Assembly: GCF_002811925.1 (NCBI RefSeq)
Contig: NZ_NPDS01000007.1
Span: forward strand, 62,001-126,000
DNA: 64,000 bases
Direction: 5' to 3'
Origin: Leptospira barantonii
GTDB taxonomy: Bacteria; Spirochaetota; Leptospiria; Leptospirales; Leptospiraceae
Positions 45,531 through 59,792 of this stretch are shown here, in pieces. Numbering within the stretch: the first letter of the stretch is position 1; each line of letters begins with the position of its first letter. The translations under genes and the position numbers were made by a program. The notes beneath the pieces were generated by a model. That model did no database searches, was not told the origin of the DNA, and saw only the letters and a program-made list of their open reading frames with translations.

Positions 45531-46394
45531 TTAGAAATATTCGGGAAAAAGGACCTTCAGTTTTTTTACCGTCTCGGGATTTCTTTTTTCAGGAGCGGTA
45601 ATCAAAGAATACTTCGTGCTGTTTTTCAAACTAACGTCGTCTCCGTTTCCGATCACGTGAATGAGTTCCGAAAGAAGTTTTTTAGCGGTTTCGGCATTCT
45701 TGGAAAGATTTGCGATCACCATTTCGACGGTAACGGATTCTTCCCCTTCTCTCCAACAATCGTAATCGGTTGACATACAGATCATTTGATATGCGATCTC
45801 GGCTTCACGCGCAAGTTTCGCTTCGGGAAGAACGGTCATGTTGATGATGTCCGCGCCCCAAGAACGATACAAATGCGATTCCGCTTTTGTGGAAAACAAA
45901 GGACCTTCCATACAAACAAGGGTTTTGCCCACGTGAATTTCCAAACCGATCTTCTTCGCGGTTTGTTCGATTCGTTTCGCTAGGTTATGAGAAAAAGGTT
46001 CCGCGAAAGGTGCGTGTGCGACTACTCCGTTTCCGAAATATGTTGAATTTCTAAAACGAGTACGATCGATGATCTGAGAAGGTAAAACGAAATCGAGAGG
46101 TTTGATTTCTTCTCTTAAACTTCCAACGGAACTAAACGCAACGATTTCTTCCACTCCGAGTTGTTTCAACGCGCAGATGTTCGCGTGATTCGGAACTTCG
46201 GGAGGAGAAAGAAAATGTCCGATTCCGTGTCTTGGTAAGAATGCGATTAACTTTCCCTTATACTTTCCGATTTTGATTTTATCGGAGGGTTTTCCCCAAG
46301 GAGTATCGGGATAAATTTCTTCGATCAGCTCCATTCCATCCAAGCTGTAGAGGCCCGTTCCTCCGATGATCGCCGCTTTTACATTATGAGACAT
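45531..46394 (-). CDS. mtnP: S-methyl-5'-thioadenosine phosphorylase
   Basis: 287-residue nucleoside phosphorylase of the MTAP type, which cleaves methylthioadenosine from polyamine synthesis to adenine and methylthioribose-1-phosphate for methionine salvage. Motifs: AIIGGTGLYSL, FLPRHGIGHFLSPPEVPNHANI, VAFSSVGSLREEI, CMEGPLFSTKAES and MTVLPEAKLAREAEI. AGGAGAACGG lies before the ATG. The closest alternative is 6-oxo purine nucleoside phosphorylase, but the glycine-rich start and the HGIGH segment favour MTAP. No mtnA or mtnK is nearby. Confidence 0.92.
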   Translation of the reverse strand: MSHNVKAAIIGGTGLYSLDGMELIEEIYPDTPWGKPSDKIKIGKYKGKLIAFLPRHGIGHFLSPPEVPNHANICALKQLGVEEIVAFSSVGSLREEIKPLDFVLPSQIIDRTRFRNSTYFGNGVVAHAPFAEPFSHNLAKRIEQTAKKIGLEIHVGKTLVCMEGPLFSTKAESHLYRSWGADIINMTVLPEAKLAREAEIAYQMICMSTDYDCWREGEESVTVEMVIANLSKNAETAKKLLSELIHVIGNGDDVSLKNSTKYSLITAPEKRNPETVKKLKVLFPEYF

Positions 46395-46489
46395 GATTCC
46401 GTTCTCCTAAAAGAAAATCTAAATTCTTCAAGGACAGTTTTGGAAAACGGATCTAAATTGTAAATCGGAAGTGTTTCAAACGGAACGAT

Positions 46490-48058
46490 TTAAGCTACGC
46501 TCAAATTTTTCAACTCCGAGGATTGGGTTCTGATTTTTTCCACCTCGTGTTGGAGTTTGCCGGATTCCTGATTGATGATGTTGATTTCTTTTTCCAAATG
46601 GACCATTGTCTTGACCATCTCTTCCTGACCGACCATCTGCTCTTTGGTGGATTCGAAAATTTCGCTCGATAGCTGTTTGATTCTTCCCACTTCCGAAACG
46701 AAATCGCGAATGATTCCCCTTTGTTCCTGATAGAGTTTTCCCATCTCTTCGATTCGATTTACGGTTTCGGAAATCTTATGTTTTTGTCTGCTTGTAAGAT
46801 CTCCCGTATCCGTGGAAGCTTTGTTTGCTTCTTCGATAAACGACCTGGACTGTTTCACGATATCGGAAATATTCTTCGCGTTTTCGGAAGTGAATTCGGC
46901 GAGTTTACTGACCTCGTTTGCCACAACCGCAAATCCTCGACCCGCGGCTCCCGCGCGAGCCGCTTCGATCGAAGCGTTGAGCGCAAGTAGGTTCGTTTTA
47001 TCCGCGATCTCTCCCATGATCTGATTGATCTCGTCGACTCTATTAAAAGAATTTGATATGTTCTGAAGAAAGTGATTCGTCTTGCCTGCGGCCTCGGTCA
47101 CATTCTCCATATCGTTTCTATTTTCGTTCGCGTATGACCCGAGGTCTTTTGAAAATTGCGCGATACTTTCCACGATATCTCCGAGACTTTTGGATTTCTC
47201 ATCCAGATCCACCAAACTGCGATTTTGCGTTTCGATCGAACTCGCAGTACTTTGAGAAGCGGCGGACAATTCTTCAATGACCGCGTTCACTTCTTCCAAG
47301 GAGGCCGCTTGTGATTCCATCTTTTCACCGGTCGTGTTGATGAACTCGGCGAAGTTTTGAATCGACTCTTCCAAACTTTCGGCGGATACGTGGATCGCCT
47401 TTTGATTCGTTTCCAATTTTTCCAAAAACCGTTTGCTTTCTTCCGAAAGTTTTCCGGCTTGATCGGCGAGTTTCATAAAAAGATTCATCAATTGCGCGAG
47501 AATGATTCCCGCAGTAAAAACGAATATGATTTTGATCACTTCAACGCTTGTGGTTAAAAGTCCCGGTTTATTCGCGATATTGGGATCTTCGGTTAACACC
47601 ACTCCGAATTGAACCGCAACAAAAAGTGCGGTCGCGGAACCCAAGGCCCCCAAAAATCCGATGAAGATGACGAATCTCTTTTCTCCCAAAAGACCGGAGT
47701 AGATGTTTATGTAAAAATAAATGAAGAATAGAATCACGTTCTTCAATACGCCGGACGCGACCGTGGGAGAAATCATCGCATCGAAAATCAATGTGGAACT
47801 TAAAATCAAAGAATCTAATATTACCGAAGTTTTATGAGCCCATTTCGGAACTTCGCTGAAACGATTCCAGATAAAGATAGCGGTGCAATAAACCGCCATC
47901 GCAAACGTTCCGCCGGAATGAATGATCAATTGCGCGGGATTGAACGTTTTATAAGCCCCGAGAATGGAAAGCGTAAATAGGATGACCAGACCCAAACGAA
48001 TGCGATTGATTAGAACCGCACCATTCTTTTGAATTAGTTCCAAGGAAGATTGACTCAT
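46490..48058 (-). CDS. Methyl-accepting chemotaxis protein, six-TM type (paralogue 1)
   Basis: 522-residue chemoreceptor with about six membrane helices in the first 210 residues and no periplasmic domain. The signalling tip is conserved ([42 protein letters not shown]). Its length and sequence match the next upstream gene, also 522 residues, showing a tandem duplication. AGGAA precedes the ATG. Confidence 0.92.
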   Translation of the reverse strand: MSQSSLELIQKNGAVLINRIRLGLVILFTLSILGAYKTFNPAQLIIHSGGTFAMAVYCTAIFIWNRFSEVPKWAHKTSVILDSLILSSTLIFDAMISPTVASGVLKNVILFFIYFYINIYSGLLGEKRFVIFIGFLGALGSATALFVAVQFGVVLTEDPNIANKPGLLTTSVEVIKIIFVFTAGIILAQLMNLFMKLADQAGKLSEESKRFLEKLETNQKAIHVSAESLEESIQNFAEFINTTGEKMESQAASLEEVNAVIEELSAASQSTASSIETQNRSLVDLDEKSKSLGDIVESIAQFSKDLGSYANENRNDMENVTEAAGKTNHFLQNISNSFNRVDEINQIMGEIADKTNLLALNASIEAARAGAAGRGFAVVANEVSKLAEFTSENAKNISDIVKQSRSFIEEANKASTDTGDLTSRQKHKISETVNRIEEMGKLYQEQRGIIRDFVSEVGRIKQLSSEIFESTKEQMVGQEEMVKTMVHLEKEINIINQESGKLQHEVEKIRTQSSELKNLSVA

Positions 48059-48199
48059 ATTCCTATCAGAAGTCTGAAAGTTCGTTTTTCAAACAAAAAC
48101 CGATTTAGGAAATAAGTTTTAGTATATCAAATTTGTTTCAGGAAGACACAAAGTAAAACGATACAACGTTCTCCTTTACAATGAATTTCTTATACTCTT

Positions 48200-49768
48200 T
48201 TAAACGATACTTAAGGCCTTCAAATCTCTGGACTGAGTTTTGATTTGTAATACACCGTCTTGGATCTTTCCGGATTCCTGAGTGATTTCGTTGACTTCCT
48301 TTTCCAGTTCGAACATTGCTTTCATCATTTCTTTTTGCCCGGTCATCTGTTCTTCCGTGGAGTAGAATAACTCGTCCGATAATCTTTTTACTTTTTCAAG
48401 ATTTTTCACAAAATCGTTTATGATCGCGGTTCCTCGTTCGTAAAGACGATTCATTTCCTCGATCTTAAACACGGTCGCGTTGATCTTGATTCCTTGACTT
48501 TCGGTCAATTGGCTTGTCCCGGTCGAAGCGTAATTGGCTTCTTTGATAAACTCGAGCGATTCTTCCACAACCTTGGAGATCATCTTCGCGTTTGTGGCGG
48601 TGAATTCCGCGAGTTTACTCACTTCTTGCGCGACCACGGCGAATCCTCTTCCTGCCGCTCCCGCACGCGCGGCTTCGATCGAAGCGTTCAGGGAAAGAAG
48701 ATTGGTTTTATCAGCGATCTCGCCTAAGATACGATTGATTTCATCCACTCTTTGAAATGAATTCGAAATGTTCTTCAAATACCCGCTCGTCTTTTCAACG
48801 GATTCCTTTACGACTTCCATTTCCATTCTACTTTCTTTCGCATTGATATCCAAACCTCTCGAATGTTCGGAGATTTTTTGAATCACGTCCAAAAGAATCT
48901 GAGCTTTCTGATTCAACTCGATCAGGTTCTCGTTTTGAATTCGAATCGAGTTTACGTTGTTTTCGGAGGATTGGGAAAGAGAAGTGATCACTGCGTTCAC
49001 CTCTTCCAAGGAAGCGGCTTGTGATTCCATCTTCGCACTGGTCAAACTGGTAAACTCGGAAAAGTTCGTAACCGATACCTCCAAAGTTTCCGCGGAAGTA
49101 TGAATCACCTTTCTGTTACTCTCCAACTTATTTAAAAAATTCTTATTTTCCTGAAAGTAAGAAGAAGCTTCCTTATAAAGACTATCAAATAGATTCATCA
49201 AACGATAAAGAATAAAACTCACACCCGTCATAAAGATAATCTTAGTGATCTCTGCGCTCAGCTTGAGATAACCCGGAGTCATGTTGATCAAATTGTCTTC
49301 GGAGAATTTAAGACCGTGTAACGATGCGTTGGTCAATCCGATGCCGTATCCGATGGAACAACACAAGCCGGTCGCGAGCACGAAATTGGGTCTTCCAAGC
49401 AGACCGGAATAGGCGATGATAAAAAAGTATACCGAATAAAGAATCGCGTTTTTAAGGACGGGTGCGATCATTTCGGCGGAAACCATACTATCCAAAAAGA
49501 TCGTAGAGCTTAGTAAAAGAGAGTCGAATATAATAAATACGTGATGCACCCACGGTTTCATATTGTATTTATAATAAAGTATAAATCCGAAAACCGTGTA
49601 GAAAAGCATAAATATCGCGGCTGACGAGTGGATGATCTTAATTTCCGGATGAAGGGTCTTAAAGCTCGTTATCAGAGAAAGCAACATCAGGATCATAATT
49701 CCCATTCTGGAATAATAAGTGAGCGCTTCTCCTTTCTTACGAATGGATTCTATTGACTGCTTGGACAT
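48200..49768 (-). CDS. Methyl-accepting chemotaxis protein, six-TM type (paralogue 2)
   Basis: 522-residue chemoreceptor, paralogue of the downstream MCP. Six N-terminal helices and the tip [42 protein letters not shown] are conserved. The two differ mainly in the loops between membrane helices (here [16 protein letters not shown].. and ..[14 protein letters not shown]), so they may detect different signals with the same output. 141 bases separate the genes, enough for separate promoters. Confidence 0.92.
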   Translation of the reverse strand: MSKQSIESIRKKGEALTYYSRMGIMILMLLSLITSFKTLHPEIKIIHSSAAIFMLFYTVFGFILYYKYNMKPWVHHVFIIFDSLLLSSTIFLDSMVSAEMIAPVLKNAILYSVYFFIIAYSGLLGRPNFVLATGLCCSIGYGIGLTNASLHGLKFSEDNLINMTPGYLKLSAEITKIIFMTGVSFILYRLMNLFDSLYKEASSYFQENKNFLNKLESNRKVIHTSAETLEVSVTNFSEFTSLTSAKMESQAASLEEVNAVITSLSQSSENNVNSIRIQNENLIELNQKAQILLDVIQKISEHSRGLDINAKESRMEMEVVKESVEKTSGYLKNISNSFQRVDEINRILGEIADKTNLLSLNASIEAARAGAAGRGFAVVAQEVSKLAEFTATNAKMISKVVEESLEFIKEANYASTGTSQLTESQGIKINATVFKIEEMNRLYERGTAIINDFVKNLEKVKRLSDELFYSTEEQMTGQKEMMKAMFELEKEVNEITQESGKIQDGVLQIKTQSRDLKALSIV

Positions 49769-49869
49769 AGACCAAACGTGTACAGATTTTGATTTAAGTA
49801 AATGAAAAGTAGGATCTCTTACTGAAATCCAATCGCCGTATTATAAAAGGACAGCTTGCTATTTCAGAA

Positions 49870-49892
49870 GAATGAAATTTTTACATTCATTC
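49870..49892 (-). terminator. Possible weak terminator hairpin
   Basis: GAATGAA/TTCATTC, seven base pairs around a nine-base loop, between the lipoprotein hydrolase stop and the MCP start. On the minus strand it is followed only by TTCTT, so it is weak. Confidence 0.3.
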
Positions 49893-49903
49893 GAAATGTT
49901 TGT

Positions 49904-51013
49904 TTAAAATCTTGGGTTGTTTGCGTTAGAAAACGGTTGGGAGAAAAAACTTTCAGGATGTAATGGTGATGGAGAATCGGTCACGGTCATCGTTTTCACT
50001 GCACGTCCGTCAGGATATACGCCCATATTCTTTTGATTGGTAGATCCGTTTCCCAAAGCAACATCCTTTGCCGTTGCGGAACCTGTGTAAGAATAATCCG
50101 TAAGCGCGTCGAGTTGTCTCCAAATTCCAAAGTAGTCCAAAACGTCTAACGCGCCCAAGCCGATTACGGTGTTTTTGATCGGAGTATAATGATCCGCGTT
50201 GAGAACGTTTCCGTTGTATGTTTCGGAATATACGATTTCAAAATCTTTTTCCGCAGTTCCGATTCCGATCTGATTGAAAATGTCGATGGCCATTCTGTTA
50301 TCGACCACTTCGTCGTTATCGTAAATCTGTGCGATCATCTTAGTTGCGTTCGTAAATTGTGCAAGCTGAGCGTTTGTAATCGAGAAAGAATACCAAGGTG
50401 CGACGAGAAAGATAAAAGATCCGTTTCCTCCCCAGCCTTTTTGAACGATTCCTTGATGCGCCAAGTACGGAGTCGCCCCTCCTCCGTAAGAATGTCCCAT
50501 ATAACCGACTCGAGTAGTATCGATGATCGTTGAAAACTGACTCACCGCAAAGTTGATTCCATCCAACATATATTTATAATTCTCCGTCGGGTTGCGTGTA
50601 TCGGAGATATAAATCGGAAACACGACCACATATCCTTTTGAAACATAGAAGTCGATCAAAGGATAATACGCTTCCGCAGAGGGAGAACTGAATCCGTGAA
50701 TCAAAAATAGAACGGGAGCCTTTGTTGTTAAATCGCTCGGGTAATAAACACAAACGTTTCTAGGCGCACTCGGATTTTGCAATGCAGTGACTGCAACGGA
50801 ACGGGAACCTCTGGTTCCATAACCTTGTGAAATCGGAGCAATCGGTCCGTAGTAAGCGACGGGTGTGATCGCGCACGTATTGATCAAATAAGGATAACTT
50901 AAAATCAGAAGTGTTTCGACCAAGGGTTCGACGACGTCTTTCTGATTGTCCTTCGAGTCCGTTTTACAAAACGCAATCGTAAGAACGAGTAATAAGATCA
51001 AAATACGTTTCAT
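49904..51013 (-). CDS. Lipoprotein alpha/beta hydrolase
   Basis: 369-residue lipoprotein with a signal peptide ending in the lipobox TIAFC (C16), so it is lipid-anchored, probably on the outer membrane or facing the periplasm. The body is an alpha/beta hydrolase of the dienelactone-hydrolase or lipase type: FLIHGFSSP, GHSYGGG with nucleophile S175, and YDNDEVVDNRMA as a possible acid-bearing loop. ATG 51013 is chosen because it gives the lipobox and has GGGGGAT before it; the frame runs 11 codons further up. It lies 47 bases downstream of the Ada-like gene on the same strand and may be cotranscribed. Confidence 0.85.
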   Translation of the reverse strand: MKRILILLLVLTIAFCKTDSKDNQKDVVEPLVETLLILSYPYLINTCAITPVAYYGPIAPISQGYGTRGSRSVAVTALQNPSAPRNVCVYYPSDLTTKAPVLFLIHGFSSPSAEAYYPLIDFYVSKGYVVVFPIYISDTRNPTENYKYMLDGINFAVSQFSTIIDTTRVGYMGHSYGGGATPYLAHQGIVQKGWGGNGSFIFLVAPWYSFSITNAQLAQFTNATKMIAQIYDNDEVVDNRMAIDIFNQIGIGTAEKDFEIVYSETYNGNVLNADHYTPIKNTVIGLGALDVLDYFGIWRQLDALTDYSYTGSATAKDVALGNGSTNQKNMGVYPDGRAVKTMTVTDSPSPLHPESFFSQPFSNANNPRF

Positions 51014-51060
51014 AAAATCCCCCGAAGAATTCTTACCTTCGGTCAATCTTTATCCGGTGT

Positions 51061-51909
51061 TTATCCTTTGTCCAAAACTAATTGATCGTTTCTGCTCGCT
51101 TCCCAACCGATCATCGCAATCTTTCTTTCTGAGCCCCAACGGTATTCTCCAATACCGCCCGTACTTTTGATCACACGATGACAAGGAATCAGATAACCGA
51201 TCGGATTTTTACCGATCGCAGTTCCGACCGCCCTCGAAGCGCTTTCCTGTCCGATGGAATCGGCGATATCCAAATAGGAAAACAATCTTCCTTCGGGAAT
51301 TTTCAAGAGCGCTTCCCAAACCTTAATCTGAAAATCGGTTCCCTTAAGATGAAGTCTGATCTTTTCCTTTTTTGTAGAAGTTTGATCGAAGAATTTCACG
51401 ACGCGTTCTTGATTCTCATCGAGTTGCAAAACGAGTTCCGCTTGATTCCATTGTTCCTTCAGTTCGGAAACGATTCGTTCTTTTGAAATATCATAAAAGA
51501 ATAAATTACAAATTCCTTTTTCTGTTGATGCGATCAAATAATCTCCGAAAACACTTTTTTGAAAGCTGTATCGAATTTTGAGTTTTTCTCCGCCGTTCTT
51601 AAATTCTCCCGGAGTCATTCCTTCGATCTTTACGAATAAATCGTGCAAACGGCCAGTTCCGGAAAGTCCGGTTTCATACGCGGCGTCGAACAACGTCGCT
51701 TCGGGTTTATTCAAAATCGCTTTTGCGCTTTGTAAGGTTAAGTATTGAAGAAATTGTTTCGGGCTGACTCCGGCCCATTCCGTAAAAAGTCTTTGAAAGT
51801 GAAACGGGCTAAGGTTAACGGATTGCGCAATTTCATCCAATTCGGGTTGGGACAACGCATGTTGTTGTATGAATTGAATTGCGTTGGCGATTTTTTTGTA
51901 GTGATCCAT
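51061..51909 (-). CDS. AraC-type regulator fused to O6-alkylguanine methyltransferase (Ada-like)
   Basis: 282-residue fusion. An AraC/XylS helix-turn-helix region (about 1-105, ..LSPFHFQRLFTEWAGVSPKQFLQYLTLQSA.. and ..DAAYETGLSGTGRLHDLFVKIEGMTPGEF) is followed by an Ogt/MGMT domain (about 115-275) with active-site C243 in IPCHRVI and the loop GTAIGKNPIGYL. It transfers alkyl groups from guanine to C243. The N-terminal phosphotriester-binding zinc domain of E. coli Ada is absent, so it may not sense methylphosphotriesters in the same way. Confidence 0.92.
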   Translation of the reverse strand: MDHYKKIANAIQFIQQHALSQPELDEIAQSVNLSPFHFQRLFTEWAGVSPKQFLQYLTLQSAKAILNKPEATLFDAAYETGLSGTGRLHDLFVKIEGMTPGEFKNGGEKLKIRYSFQKSVFGDYLIASTEKGICNLFFYDISKERIVSELKEQWNQAELVLQLDENQERVVKFFDQTSTKKEKIRLHLKGTDFQIKVWEALLKIPEGRLFSYLDIADSIGQESASRAVGTAIGKNPIGYLIPCHRVIKSTGGIGEYRWGSERKIAMIGWEASRNDQLVLDKG

Positions 51910-52021
51910 ATCAGAAATGCTAATCGAATCTTTATTTTTTTAAAACCCGATCCTTGCTATTTTCCCATTTTTTGGAAGAATTTTGTTTTGTTTTGATCCG
52001 TAAAATTAGAGTGAAACTTTG

Positions 52022-52043
52022 ATTTGTATGAGTTCCTACAAAA
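52022..52043. repeat. GGAACT-core near-palindromic repeat, copy D
   Basis: ATTTGTATGAGTTCCTACAAAAC; its reverse complement is nearly the same as copy C (13866). It lies between the Ada-like and BtuF-like genes and has no coding role. Confidence 0.55.
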
Positions 52044-52094
52044 CTTGTTTTTCAAAACAAAATTTCCAGTTCTCTCAAAATTCCGTAAAAATCC

Positions 52095-52868
<774 letters not shown>

Positions 52869-52874
52869 ATTCTT

Positions 52875-52879
52875 ACCTC
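52875..52879 (-). promoter_or_regulatory. Ribosome binding site for TTG start of the BtuF-like gene
   Basis: Minus-strand GAGGT, six bases upstream of the TTG at 52868. It supports that start, the first start-type codon after the in-frame stop at 52878-52880. Confidence 0.55.
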
Positions 52880-52885
52880 AAATTC

Positions 52886-54850
<1,965 letters not shown>

Positions 54851-54963
54851 GACTTCCTCCGGATTCGGTAAAGAATGTTTCTAATTTTCTCTCTGTCTAT
54901 CAAATTGCGAAAATGAAATCGGGAAAGCCTTCCTCCGGAGAATTTTCCGAAGGAAGTTGTTAC

Positions 54964-55515
54964 TCAGGTGGACCCGGTGCGGATCAGATCTAAGAATTCG
55001 GAGCGGGTTACCATATTTTCTTTGAACGCTCCCAACATGCAGGAAGTGAAAAGTTCGGAGTTTTGTTTTTCCACTCCTCTCATCATCATACAAAGGTGTT
55101 TCGCTTTAATGACGACGGCAACTCCCTGAGGTTCGAGAACTTCTTGAATCGCATACGCGATTTGTTCCGTGAGACGTTCCTGAACTTGAAGTCTTCTCGC
55201 AAAGACATCCACGATTCTAGGAATTTTACTGATCCCGATGATCTTTTTATTCGGAAGATAAGCCACGTGCGCTCTTCCGTAAAAAGGCAGAAGATGATGT
55301 TCGCAAAGTGAATACATTTCTATATCGCGAACCAGAACCATACCGTCCGTCGGCTCCTCGAAGATGGCGCCGTTTACGATCTTCGTGATATCCGCTCGAT
55401 AACCGGACGTCAGGAAATCGTAGGCTTTTTTCACGCGTTTCGGAGTATTGAGAAGACCTTCTCTCGTGGGATCCTCTCCGATCGATTTCAGAATATTTAC
55501 AATGTCTTCTTCCAA
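54964..55515 (-). CDS. folE: GTP cyclohydrolase I
   Basis: 183-residue type IA GTP cyclohydrolase, which converts GTP to dihydroneopterin triphosphate, the first step of folate synthesis (and of queuosine). Zinc ligands are visible: C71 and H74 in CEHHLLPF, and C142 in KHLCMMMRG. The start is TTG 55515 with GAGAG upstream. Divergent from the glycosyltransferase gene on the plus strand. No other folate gene adjacent. Confidence 0.95.
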   Translation of the reverse strand: MEEDIVNILKSIGEDPTREGLLNTPKRVKKAYDFLTSGYRADITKIVNGAIFEEPTDGMVLVRDIEMYSLCEHHLLPFYGRAHVAYLPNKKIIGISKIPRIVDVFARRLQVQERLTEQIAYAIQEVLEPQGVAVVIKAKHLCMMMRGVEKQNSELFTSCMLGAFKENMVTRSEFLDLIRTGST

Positions 55516-55703
55516 GTTAAACTCTCTTCGTTCGATTTTCCCGAATTGAATCGAGAATCTTTTTGTTAGATTCCTTTCAAAAAAATTCGGAACGTTTTTT
55601 TTGAATCTAAGGCTACATTCCCATTCTCTAAAGAGGCTCTCGAATCTTCCATCGGATTTTCATTTTCTTGCAGATTTCCAATACCGGGTAAATCTGTCCG
55701 ATC

Positions 55704-56954
55704 ATGACAACTCGAAACGAGAAGAAAAAGAATAAGGGCGGCTTTGCGATCGGATTGGACGCGCGTATGATCGCACATTCCGGAATCGGAATGAGAATCC
55801 GAGGTCTTTTGAAATATCTCGGACCGGCCGCGGAAAAGGAAAACATTCGGGTCTATCTTTTCGGGGACGCGGAAACGATTCGCAACGAAGGAATTCATTG
55901 TCATAAATTTTCCGGATTCGATCCGAAAACGCAGGATCAATCCGATCTCGAAACGAAACTCGATTCTAATTCGAAGAAAAAAAAATCTTCATCGCCTAAC
56001 AAGAACGCCGAGTTTTCGTATTCAGTCATCGATTATCATTCTCCGATTTACTCGCTTTCCGAGTTCAAAGGACATCCGCTTATGGGGAGAATGGACCTTA
56101 TAGACATTCCCCATTTCAACGCGCCTTTGCCTTATCTCAAAAAGACGATCGTAACGATTCACGATATCATTCCGTTTCGGATGAAGGAATTTCATTCCAG
56201 TTTTGTTAAGCGACTTTATATGCAGGTCGTATTTCGTTTGTTGAAACTTTTCACAAAGAAGGTCCTTTCCGTTTCCGATTACACGGCCCGAGATTTGGAA
56301 TCGGTTTTCGGTTTTTCGAAAAAAGAAACACAAGTGATCCACAACGGAATCGACGATTCTATTTTTTATCCCGCTTCCTCTTCGGAGAAAAAGAACTTCT
56401 TAAAAAAATACGGACTCAAAGAAGGTTATCTGCTCAGCGTAGGAATCGGAAAAGGTCATAAGAATTTAAACTTAGTCGCAAAGGTTTTAAAACCTCTTTG
56501 GGAATCGAGGCTTCTAAAAACCAAATGGGTGTTAGGCGGAGCTTTCGGAAAAATTCCGGATTATCTGCAAGCGGACGTCTTAGATTGTGAAACTCAAATT
56601 CTTCCTATGCCGAGATTGTCTTTGGACGAATTGCGTTGTTTGTATTCCTGCGCCGGCGTCTTGCTCTTTCCTTCAAGATACGAAGGTTTTGGTTTTCCAC
56701 CTCTCGAAGCACAGGCTTGCGGTTGTCCCGTAATTTCTTCCGACGCGACGGTTATGCCGGAAATTTTAGGCGACAGCGTTTCGTATTTTTCTCCGGACAA
56801 ACCGGATCAATTGGAAAAACTTCTGAAGGATTTTTTAAAAGGTCGGAACTACGGCAAAACTTGGATCACAAAGGGTAAAAAGAACTCCGCGCGATTCTCT
56901 TGGAAAAAAGCCGCTCAGGAAACTCTGGAAGTATATAAGAATCTTTTAAAATGA
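55704..56954 (+). CDS. Glycosyltransferase, GT4 type
   Basis: 416-residue GT-B glycosyltransferase of the GT4 family. Motifs: IGLDARMIAHSGIGMRIRGLLKYLG at the N-terminus, VIHNGIDDSIFYPAS, and FPSRYEGFGFPPLEAQACGCPVISSD with the E-x7-E motif typical of GT4. A lysine/serine-rich low-complexity stretch (about 90-110) interrupts the N-terminal domain. It probably transfers a sugar from a nucleotide donor to lipopolysaccharide or another glycan; acceptor unknown. Its end is 30 bases from the convergent DUF1289 gene. Confidence 0.88.
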   Translation: MTTRNEKKKNKGGFAIGLDARMIAHSGIGMRIRGLLKYLGPAAEKENIRVYLFGDAETIRNEGIHCHKFSGFDPKTQDQSDLETKLDSNSKKKKSSSPNKNAEFSYSVIDYHSPIYSLSEFKGHPLMGRMDLIDIPHFNAPLPYLKKTIVTIHDIIPFRMKEFHSSFVKRLYMQVVFRLLKLFTKKVLSVSDYTARDLESVFGFSKKETQVIHNGIDDSIFYPASSSEKKNFLKKYGLKEGYLLSVGIGKGHKNLNLVAKVLKPLWESRLLKTKWVLGGAFGKIPDYLQADVLDCETQILPMPRLSLDELRCLYSCAGVLLFPSRYEGFGFPPLEAQACGCPVISSDATVMPEILGDSVSYFSPDKPDQLEKLLKDFLKGRNYGKTWITKGKKNSARFSWKKAAQETLEVYKNLLK

Positions 56955-56984
56955 AAAACGAAGATCCCGTTCTTCCTTTAAAAA

Positions 56985-57173
56985 TCAACGAAACTGTTTT
57001 TTCTTGGAAAGAACTTCTTCCTTACGAACCTTGAGTTTTAAAAAAAGATCGTCTCGTTCCGCATCTGAATAACGAGACCAATTTCCGATTTCTTCGATGG
57101 TTCTAAAACAACCTTCGCAATAACCGGATTCGAAATCCATTGTACAGATTTTATTACAAGGTGAACGAACCAA
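56985..57173 (-). CDS. DUF1289-family cysteine-rich small protein
   Basis: 62 residues, DUF1289 pattern with C6-x3-C10-x8-C19-x2-C22 (CNKICTMDFESGYCEGCFRTIEEIGNW). Four cysteines probably bind a metal or Fe-S cluster. Start is TTG 57173, lying six bases after the antiporter stop, so it is likely cotranslated with the antiporter. Function unknown. Confidence 0.85.
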   Translation of the reverse strand: MVRSPCNKICTMDFESGYCEGCFRTIEEIGNWSRYSDAERDDLFLKLKVRKEEVLSKKKQFR

Positions 57174-57179
57174 AACGAT

Positions 57180-58979
<1,800 letters not shown>

Positions 58980-59105
58980 TTACAATCTATCCTGAAACTG
59001 ATTTATTTTTTTACCTTCTCTGAATCGTGTAGATCGGAGCCGGTAGTTTCTTATAATTCGCTCTGCATGCTAAATTATGAAAGTTTCTCAGAGTAAAAAA
59101 CATTT

Positions 59106-59126
59106 TTTTTACGGAATCCGTAAAAA
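59106..59126. promoter_or_regulatory. 21-base palindrome in antiporter-hpt intergenic region
   Basis: TTTTTACGGA-A-TCCGTAAAAA, perfect ten-base arms. The T and A runs are parts of the arms and are not followed by a T tract on either strand, so it is not a clear terminator. It lies 127 bases upstream of the antiporter start and 118 bases past hpt, and could be an operator. Confidence 0.35.
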
Positions 59127-59243
59127 CTGAAACGGAATCCCTACTCTACTATAGTTTCGGATTTTAAAGCGAGGTTGTTGATAAAGAAATAAATCGGCGG
59201 AAAAATGAATCGGTTCTCTTAAATTCCGGGCATTTCAAAAAAA

Positions 59244-59792
59244 TCAAACGTTGTATTCTCCAGGTTCTAAAACGTGAATATCCGGAAGATTTCTATACTT
59301 TCCGTCGAAATCCAAACCGTAACCTACTACGAACTCATCCGGAATTCTCCAGCCCACGTATTTCACGGGAAATTCTAGGATGTTTTTTCTTTCCTTGAGA
59401 AGAAGAGTTACAATCTCAAGACTTGCAGGATTTCGAGTGAAGATATGACGCACGAGATATTGAAGAGTAAAACCGGTATCTAAAATGTCCTCCACAAGGA
59501 TCACATGACGGTCCGAAAGATCCGTGTCGATGTCTTTTAACAAATCGATCTTTCCCATGGATACGGTTCCGGAATACGACTTCGCTTGAACGAAATCGAT
59601 CTCGACCGAAAAAGGAATCGCTTTCGTTAAGTCCGTGAAAAAATAAACTCCACCCTTCAACACGCAGATCAGAACCGGATTTAATTTTTTATAATCTTTT
59701 GATATTTCGGAAGCGAGCGATTTCACCTTTTGGGAAATTTCTTCCTGAGTAAAACGAGGATGTAAAATATCGGAAGCGATCTTATTCATCAT
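59244..59792 (-). CDS. hpt: Hypoxanthine phosphoribosyltransferase
   Basis: 182-residue purine salvage enzyme that converts hypoxanthine or guanine with PRPP to IMP or GMP. The PRPP-binding motif is VEDILDTGFT (about 100-109), preceded by CVLKGGVYFFTDL and followed by VKYVGWRIPDEFVVGYGLDF, which contacts the purine. Start ATG 59792, overlapping the sixA-like stop by four bases (ATGA), so the two are coupled. Confidence 0.94.
   Translation of the reverse strand: MMNKIASDILHPRFTQEEISQKVKSLASEISKDYKKLNPVLICVLKGGVYFFTDLTKAIPFSVEIDFVQAKSYSGTVSMGKIDLLKDIDTDLSDRHVILVEDILDTGFTLQYLVRHIFTRNPASLEIVTLLLKERKNILEFPVKYVGWRIPDEFVVGYGLDFDGKYRNLPDIHVLEPGEYNV

Noticed and set aside
52869..52885. Cobalamin riboswitch before the BtuF-like gene
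   Set aside because: Only 17 bases separate it from acsA, far too short for that riboswitch.
55566..55940. 124-residue minus-strand open frame at the start of the glycosyltransferase
   Set aside because: Overlaps the clear glycosyltransferase N-terminus and shows no family motif; a shadow frame.
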